From Thermococcus guaymasensis DSM 11113 (GTDB lineage: Archaea > Methanobacteriota_B > Thermococci > Thermococcales > Thermococcaceae), in assembly GCF_000816105.1 (NCBI RefSeq), contig NZ_CP007140.1:1700388-1764387 (forward strand): DNA of 64,000 nucleotides, given 5' to 3'. The notes under the pieces are model-generated. The model did not search any database. It saw only the letters and a program-made list of their open reading frames with translations, and was not told the DNA's origin. The position numbers and the translations under genes are program-made. Position 1 is the first letter of the stretch, and every line of letters begins with the position of its first letter. Shown one piece after another: positions 61,269-64,000 of the stretch.

Positions 61269-62552
61269 ATGGCCGTTCTCATCATAGCGGGCCTTGACAC
61301 GGGCGGAGGCGCTGGTTTAAAGGCCGACATCGAGACGGTCTCGGCTTTAGGCGAGCACCCGCTCCCTGTTCTGACCGCGATTACCTATCAGAACCCCTCG
61401 GAGGTGAGGGGCTATCACACCCTTCCGCCCGAAGTCGTGAGGGAGCAGATACGGGCCGTTAAGGACGGCTTTGAGGTTAAAGCGGTTAAAATCGGAATGC
61501 TCGGGAGCGGTGAGGTTGCCGAGGTAGTGTGGGAAGAGACGGCAGGCTTTGTCAGGGTTTTCGACCCGGTAATGGCCTCAAGTACAGGCACGAAGCTTGT
61601 TGATGGTGTGGAATCGCTCAGGACCCTCATTGAGGGCTCGATAGTCACCCCAAACGTCCCGGAAGCCGAAGCGCTGACGGGCATTGAAATCCACTCTGTG
61701 GAAGACATGAAGGAATCTGCGAAGGCCCTTGTTGAAGAGCTTGGCGCCGAGGGCGCGGTCGTCAAAGGGGGTCACCTGAACCTCACCGACGTCCTCTACT
61801 GGCGTGGGAGGCTCTACGAGTTCAGGGGAGAAAAGGCCAAAGGTTTTACCCATGGAACCGGCTGTGTCTTCTCCTCCGCCTTAGCGACGTTTTTGGCCAA
61901 GGGCTTTGAGCTTCCTGAGGCAGTTGAGAAAGCGAAGCGCTTCGTTGAGGGAGCGATAGCCTTCTCAAAGGCAGAGGCCAGGGCGGTGAACCCCCTATGG
62001 GAGCTTGAGAGAGACGCCTACCGCTGGAGGTCCGAGAGGGAGCTTGAAAAAGCTGTTGAGGAGCTCGTGAGGCTCGGCGAAAAACTCAACCCTTACGTTC
62101 CAGAGGTCGGTACGAACTTCGCCCTCGCGACGCCCTTCGGGGAGGTCTTCGCCGTGAAGGGCAGAATCGTCCGCTACGGAAAGACCGTAAAGCCCGTCGG
62201 CCCAGTTGAGCTCGACGCCAGCGACCACCTGAAGCGAGCTTTGCTCAAGATGCGCGAGTTCTACCCCGAGGTCAGGGCTGTGCTGAACCTGCGCTATTCG
62301 AAGGAGCTCGTGGAGAAGGCCGAAAGGCTCGGCCTCGTTGTTTCCTTCTACGACAGGAGGGAGGAGCCGGAGGAGGTTAAGAGGGCGGAGAAAGGCACGA
62401 TGGAGTGGGGCATCGAGACGGCCGTAAGGAGGGGTGGGAGGAGGCCCGACGTGGTCTACCACCTCGGCGACTGGGGCAAGGAGCCTATGATTCTAATCTT
62501 CGGCAGGGACGCGCGGGAAGTTTTGGAGAGGGTCAAGGGGCTCTTGGGCTAA
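61269..62552 (+). CDS. thiDN: bifunctional HMP(-P) kinase / thiamine-phosphate synthase (ThiD-ThiN)
   Basis: A 427-residue fusion. Residues 1-250 are ThiD (IIAGLDTGGGAGLKADIETV, GTKLVDGVESL, FTHGTGCVFSSALA), phosphorylating hydroxymethylpyrimidine. Residues of about 260-427 are ThiN (VPEVGTNFALATPFGEVFAV, ALLKMREFYPEVRAVLNLRY), which joins the two halves of thiamine phosphate and replaces ThiE in archaea. The gene starts five bases after thi4 ends, so they form one operon. Confidence 0.94.
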   Translation: MAVLIIAGLDTGGGAGLKADIETVSALGEHPLPVLTAITYQNPSEVRGYHTLPPEVVREQIRAVKDGFEVKAVKIGMLGSGEVAEVVWEETAGFVRVFDPVMASSTGTKLVDGVESLRTLIEGSIVTPNVPEAEALTGIEIHSVEDMKESAKALVEELGAEGAVVKGGHLNLTDVLYWRGRLYEFRGEKAKGFTHGTGCVFSSALATFLAKGFELPEAVEKAKRFVEGAIAFSKAEARAVNPLWELERDAYRWRSERELEKAVEELVRLGEKLNPYVPEVGTNFALATPFGEVFAVKGRIVRYGKTVKPVGPVELDASDHLKRALLKMREFYPEVRAVLNLRYSKELVEKAERLGLVVSFYDRREEPEEVKRAEKGTMEWGIETAVRRGGRRPDVVYHLGDWGKEPMILIFGRDAREVLERVKGLLG

Positions 62553-62591
62553 CGTTTTAACCCCTTCTGCTCTATTTTTCCCGGTGATAGC

Positions 62592-64000
62592 ATGCTCATC
62601 AGGGGGAGGGTCGTCGGGAGTGAAATCCCGCGCTTCAAGCACCGCTGGTTCGGAATCCTTGAGGTTGAAGCCGATGGGGAAAAGTACAACCTCTACATGA
62701 CGGGCAACGTTGCCCAGTGGTTTCTGAACGGAGATGAAGTTGAAGTTGAGATTCTCCACAAACCCAAGGAGAAGAACGGCGCCAAGGTTCTTGACTTTGA
62801 TGATTACAGGCTCTGGAAGTTCTATGAGGGGGACAGAATACCCGTGTGGCCCCCCTTCGAGAAGGAAGTCGAGGCCAAGCGCTACTCCCCGCTAACGGGC
62901 GAGCTCCTCTACACCTACAAAATCCGCGCCCGCGAGGCAAAATACGAGAGCGATTTCGAGGCGATAGCCGAGCTGGAGCAGTACCACTACGCGAGCCAGA
63001 AGGAGAAAGTCGCTCTTTGGCGCTGTGAGAACGGCCACATCTTCGAGGCCAACACCAGGCAGAGATGCCCAATCTGCGGGGCTGAGAGCCACATACTTGA
63101 GATAAAGGGCTCAACACCTGCGTCACGCTTCCTCATCTTCGAGCTCGTCGAGCGGGAGGAGTACGAGCCGAGGATTCTCAGCTACGTCCGCGTCGACCCG
63201 CCGATACCGCTCATGCACCGCCGCCTGCCGAACGGAGAAATTGAGAAGAACATCCGCGAGAAGATCTTTCCTGAGGAGTGGTTTCATCCAGCCTTCTGGC
63301 CGGAGCGCATAATGAAGGAGCTCTACGAGGAGCTCAAGAAGAAGCACAAAAAGAAGAGGGTTGCGCGCTCCTACCTCTGGGAGGAGGCGAAGTGGAAGGC
63401 CCTGGCGGAGACGAACACTGCCGGCGCGAGGATTGCGAGGGTCGTGGTTCACCCGGACTACCGCTCCGACGGACTTGGGCAGTTAAGCGTTAAAGCCGCC
63501 CTCGAATGGATAGCAGAGCGCAGGATTCCGGAGATGAGAAAGAGGAAGCACATCGTAGAGACCATAGCCCAGATGGCCCGCTACAACCCGTTCTTCGAGA
63601 AGGTTGGCTTCAAGTTCCTCTGGGAGACCGCGAGCGGGAGGCCCGTCCTCTTCTACCCGCTGACAGAGGAAGCCAAGGAGTACATCGAGCGGTTCCTTCG
63701 CGAAGACCCCTACGCGCCGGAGGATGGGCGTCTCTGGCGTCCGAGCTACGGAAAGGTTGAGCCCCTTGGGGGGCCGATAAGGTTCATCAACGTGAGCAAG
63801 GTCTTCGAGAGCGAGCTGGACATTAAGGGCCTGCCCGAGGACATCCAAGAACTGCTGATTGCCTTCGGTGTGAGACATCGCGTTATCCAGAGGCCTGTTT
63901 TGAGAAATCTCAACTTCGAGATTCAGCCGGGCGAGCTAATAGCGGTTGTGGGTGCGAGCGGTGCTGGAAAGACAACCTTGCTCAGGCTAATCCTTGGAGC
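62592..64000 (+). CDS. acetyltransferase (GNAT)-ABC ATPase fusion, COG2401-like (3' partial)
   Basis: The frame is open from ATG 62592 (after GGTGATAG) to the window end, at least 469 residues. In order: an OB-like N-terminal domain, a zinc-ribbon-like segment (CENGHIFEANTRQRCPICG, about residues 142-160), a GNAT region (RIARVVVHPDYRSDGLGQLS), and the start of an ABC ATPase with Walker A GASGAGKTTLLRL at the edge. The domain order matches the archaeal COG2401 family. The soluble layout suggests RNA or ribosome-linked acetylation; that is inference. Confidence 0.85.
   Translation, partial: MLIRGRVVGSEIPRFKHRWFGILEVEADGEKYNLYMTGNVAQWFLNGDEVEVEILHKPKEKNGAKVLDFDDYRLWKFYEGDRIPVWPPFEKEVEAKRYSPLTGELLYTYKIRAREAKYESDFEAIAELEQYHYASQKEKVALWRCENGHIFEANTRQRCPICGAESHILEIKGSTPASRFLIFELVEREEYEPRILSYVRVDPPIPLMHRRLPNGEIEKNIREKIFPEEWFHPAFWPERIMKELYEELKKKHKKKRVARSYLWEEAKWKALAETNTAGARIARVVVHPDYRSDGLGQLSVKAALEWIAERRIPEMRKRKHIVETIAQMARYNPFFEKVGFKFLWETASGRPVLFYPLTEEAKEYIERFLREDPYAPEDGRLWRPSYGKVEPLGGPIRFINVSKVFESELDIKGLPEDIQELLIAFGVRHRVIQRPVLRNLNFEIQPGELIAVVGASGAGKTTLLRLILG

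Overview
This window looks like chromosomal DNA of a hyperthermophilic archaeon of the Thermococcales, most likely Thermococcus of moderately high GC. The evidence is the gene set: ADP-forming acetyl-CoA synthetase, the rubredoxin/superoxide reductase/rubrerythrin set, archaeal PurP/PurO, Thi4, ThiD-ThiN, RibBA, a TATA-binding protein and a tRNA-G10 methyltransferase. Archaeal promoters (BRE/TATA, several apparently leaderless starts) and GGTG-type Shine-Dalgarno sites agree. No rRNA, tRNA, CRISPR array or intact transposase was found.

Layout. 1-3.1 kb: end of acdA, a membrane protein, a phosphoesterase and a PRC-barrel protein. 3.2-8.2 kb: an AT-rich minus-strand block encoding a secreted protein, an anchored protein, a small membrane protein, an FtsX-like permease and an ABC ATPase; its 3' edge is a GC-rich hairpin scar. 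8.3-14.5 kb: housekeeping enzymes, an amino acid racemase/aminotransferase with a divergent Lrp regulator, and an M24 protein that has lost metal ligands. 14.6-18.5 kb: hybrid cluster protein, a DUF438/hemerythrin/PAS protein, a TusA-DUF1858 protein and a small Cys-containing HTH regulator. Their promoters share the palindrome ATGAC-N4-GTCAT, so they form a predicted redox or nitrosative stress regulon. 18.5-21.2 kb: a tRNA methyltransferase, unknowns and a broken rubrerythrin-like gene. 21.3-25.8 kb: FmdE-like, TrmO-like and a complete Fec-type ABC importer, followed by a stand-alone EncFtn-like ferritin. 25.8-30.5 kb: DUF59, rubredoxin, superoxide reductase, rubrerythrin, flavodiiron protein, tautomerase and flavodoxin, plus two matching IS200/IS605-like end fragments at 26.85 and 30.58 kb. 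30.7-34 kb: a membrane-DUF835 protein, a frameshifted nitroreductase and a secreted seven-repeat beta-propeller.

34-38.4 kb: a winged-helix regulator divergent from a TauE/BASS/Usp/BASS transport cluster. 38.5-42 kb: a flavin enzyme of the dienoyl-CoA reductase family and an ArsB/NhaD-like permease with an odd start codon. 42.1-48.4 kb: two ABC-2 exporters, OsmC, an HTH_10 regulator and a CDF metal exporter. 48.5-52 kb: a divergent TATA-binding protein paralogue, peroxiredoxin and a molybdopterin oxidoreductase. 52-55.3 kb: a complete ribD-ribE-ribBA-ribH operon. 55.4-57 kb: a ferritin-like protein and MscS. 57-62.5 kb: thiC-purC-purP-purO facing thi4-thiDN. 62.6 kb to the end: a GNAT-ABC ATPase fusion cut by the window edge.

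A recurring theme is oxygen, iron and NO handling: four intact ferritin-like proteins and one broken one, SOR, Rd, Rbr, FDP, Prx, Hcp and a hemerythrin-type protein. The observations most likely to be new are the hcp palindrome regulon, the AT-rich secreted protein/FtsX block, the FmdE/TrmO/Fec cluster, the second TBP and the M24 pseudoenzyme. All family names come from motif recognition by eye, not database searches.
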